DNA of 6,341 bases, taken from positions 1 to 6,341 of the forward strand of contig JAOZPF010000046.1 in assembly GCA_029932895.1 (NCBI GenBank), read 5' to 3'. The notes under the pieces were generated by a model that saw only the letters and a program-made list of their open reading frames with translations, had not been told where the DNA came from and ran no database searches. A program made the position numbers and the translations under genes. Below are positions 5,420-6,341 of the stretch, in pieces; positions within the stretch are counted from its first letter, which is position 1; every line of letters starts with the position of its first letter. The DNA comes from Anaerolineae bacterium. Lineage in GTDB: Bacteria > Chloroflexota > Anaerolineae > B4-G1 > DUEL01.

Positions 5420-6286
5420 ATGGACCCCATTCGTATTGGTATCATCGGTGGCAGCGGTCTCTACCAGATGGAGGGGCTGACCGACGTCGAGGAGCGGCGC
5501 ATTGCGACCCCCTTTGGCGATCCGTCCGACGCCCTGATCATTGGCAGGGTGGAGGGAGTGCCGGTGGCTTTCGTGGCTCGTCACGGTCGGGGCCACCGCA
5601 TCACGCCGACCCAGGTGAACTATCGGGCCAACATCTATGCCCTCAAGAGCCTGGGGGTGGAGCGGGTGATCTCGATCTCGGCCTGTGGCTCCCTGCGCGA
5701 GCACTTGCATCCGGGCGAGGTCGTCGTTCCCGACCAGCTCTTTGACTTTACCAAAAAGCGGGAGCACACCTTTTTTGGCGACGGGCTGGTGGCTCACGTT
5801 GGCGCGGCCAATCCGTTCTGCGCCGACCTCTCGGCCCACATCGCCGCCAGTGTGGCCGAGGCTGGGGGGACAGTTCACCAGGGAGCCAAGTTCATCACCA
5901 TTGAGGGGCCGCGCTTTAGCACGAAAGGGGAGAGCCACGTCTTCCGCGCCTGGGGAATGGACATCATCGGTATGACGACCAGCCCGGAGGCGTTCCTGGC
6001 CCGCGAGGCCGAGATGTGCTACGGCGTGATGGCCCACATCACCGACTATGATGTCTGGCACGAGACGGAAGAACCGGTCCACGTGGAGATGCTGCTGGAG
6101 ACACTGGCGGCTAACGCCGCCCTTGCCCAGCGGGCGATCCGGCTCCTGGTGCCCAGGCTGGCTACGACCGAGCGTACCTGCGACTGCAAAGATGCCCTGG
6201 CGGGTGCTCTCATCACCCAGCGGGACCTGATCCCGGAGGAGCTCATCGCCAAACTCTCGCCCATCGTCGCCAAGTATCTGAAGTGA
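5420..6286 (+). CDS. mtnP: S-methyl-5'-thioadenosine phosphorylase
   Basis: A 288-residue cytoplasmic enzyme of the purine nucleoside phosphorylase family, close to the usual 270-290. It cleaves methylthioadenosine, a by-product of polyamine synthesis, with phosphate into adenine and methylthioribose-1-phosphate. Phosphate-site motifs are GGSGLY (10-15) and RHGRGH (54-59); substrate-site motifs are FITIEGPRFSTKGES, then M185-TTSPEAFLAREAEMCY. The base-recognition segment is TDYDVW (208-213); D209 and D211 match the aspartates of human MTAP (TDYDCW) that select adenine over hypoxanthine, favouring mtnP over inosine/guanosine phosphorylase. C254-D-C256 near the C terminus is a C-x-C motif like that stabilising hyperthermophilic archaeal MTAPs. 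GGAGG (5408-5412) lies seven bases before the ATG. The gene follows the SDR gene by 21 bases and is probably co-transcribed. The next methionine-salvage step (methylthioribose-1-phosphate isomerase) is not in the window. A heptamer repeat starts directly after the stop. Confidence 0.93.
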   Translation: MDPIRIGIIGGSGLYQMEGLTDVEERRIATPFGDPSDALIIGRVEGVPVAFVARHGRGHRITPTQVNYRANIYALKSLGVERVISISACGSLREHLHPGEVVVPDQLFDFTKKREHTFFGDGLVAHVGAANPFCADLSAHIAASVAEAGGTVHQGAKFITIEGPRFSTKGESHVFRAWGMDIIGMTTSPEAFLAREAEMCYGVMAHITDYDVWHETEEPVHVEMLLETLAANAALAQRAIRLLVPRLATTERTCDCKDALAGALITQRDLIPEELIAKLSPIVAKYLK

Positions 6287-6341
6287 GCAACCTGCAACTT
6301 GCAACCTGCAACTTGCAACCTGTAACCTGTAACCTGTAACC
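6287..6341. repeat. 7-bp tandem repeat (GCAACCT / GCAACTT / GTAACCT), continuing past the right edge
   Basis: Starting at the base after the mtnP stop codon there are seven full heptamers and a six-base partial unit. In order they are GCAACCT, GCAACTT, GCAACCT, GCAACTT, GCAACCT, GTAACCT, GTAACCT and GTAACC. The core is G-Y-A-A-C-Y-T. The first part alternates two units (a 14-bp higher-order period) and the last part is a homogeneous array of a third unit. No terminator-like stem-loop for the mtnP operon is visible before or within it. The full length is unknown because the array leaves the window. Confidence 0.93.

Noticed and set aside
4511..6304. A 597-codon open frame on the minus strand opposite the SDR and mtnP genes
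   Set aside because: It lies antisense to two clearly homologous genes with good ribosome binding sites, and its His/Gln/Arg-rich low-complexity composition is typical of an antisense shadow in GC-rich DNA.
6287..6341. CRISPR array or telomere-like repeat at the right edge
   Set aside because: Units are seven bases with no spacers, so it is not CRISPR. GTAACCT only superficially resembles eukaryotic telomere repeats, and the flanking genes are bacterial.

Overview
This is a GC-rich, gene-dense bacterial window with six protein-coding genes and almost no unexplained space. Two genes lie on the minus strand (left half) and four on the plus strand (right half); the two groups diverge from a back-to-back promoter pair near 3254-3312. 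Strong sigma-70-type -10 boxes (TATAAT twice, TACAAT once), Shine-Dalgarno sites at most genes and an FhaA/FhaB-type pair of FHA proteins suggest a high-GC bacterium related to Chloroflexota (Thermomicrobia/Sphaerobacter-like) or, less likely, Actinobacteria. A methylthioadenosine phosphorylase with a C-terminal Cys-x-Cys motif, as in thermophilic archaeal enzymes, is compatible with a thermophile. The taxonomic placement is inference.

Left half, minus strand: the 5' part of a leucyl aminopeptidase gene (pepA, M17) runs off the left edge, with its own promoter and ribosome binding site. Upstream of it lies a long, nearly perfect hairpin just past the stop codon of an 841-residue MrfA/YprA-type DExH helicase. 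That helicase has the usual two RecA lobes and a C-terminal four-cysteine MZB/DUF1998 region, but also a complete-looking HNH nuclease module inserted between them. This is the most interesting protein in the window.

Right half, plus strand: a probable operon of four genes in the order DUF3662+FHA protein (FhaA-like), membrane-anchored FHA protein (FhaB-like), divergent short-chain dehydrogenase/reductase, and S-methyl-5'-thioadenosine phosphorylase. Gaps are 4, 37 and 21 bases. The first gene appears to be read from a leaderless mRNA; the second uses a GTG start with its ribosome binding site in the tail of the first; the last two have strong ribosome binding sites. The two FHA proteins point to phosphothreonine signalling, probably at the cell envelope. 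The phosphorylase belongs to methionine/purine salvage. The reductase lacks the normal catalytic Tyr and Lys, and its substrate is unknown. No functional link between signalling and metabolic genes is evident beyond co-orientation.

Right edge: immediately after the last stop codon a 7-bp tandem repeat begins and continues past the window. No tRNA, rRNA, CRISPR array, insertion sequence or phage gene was seen.
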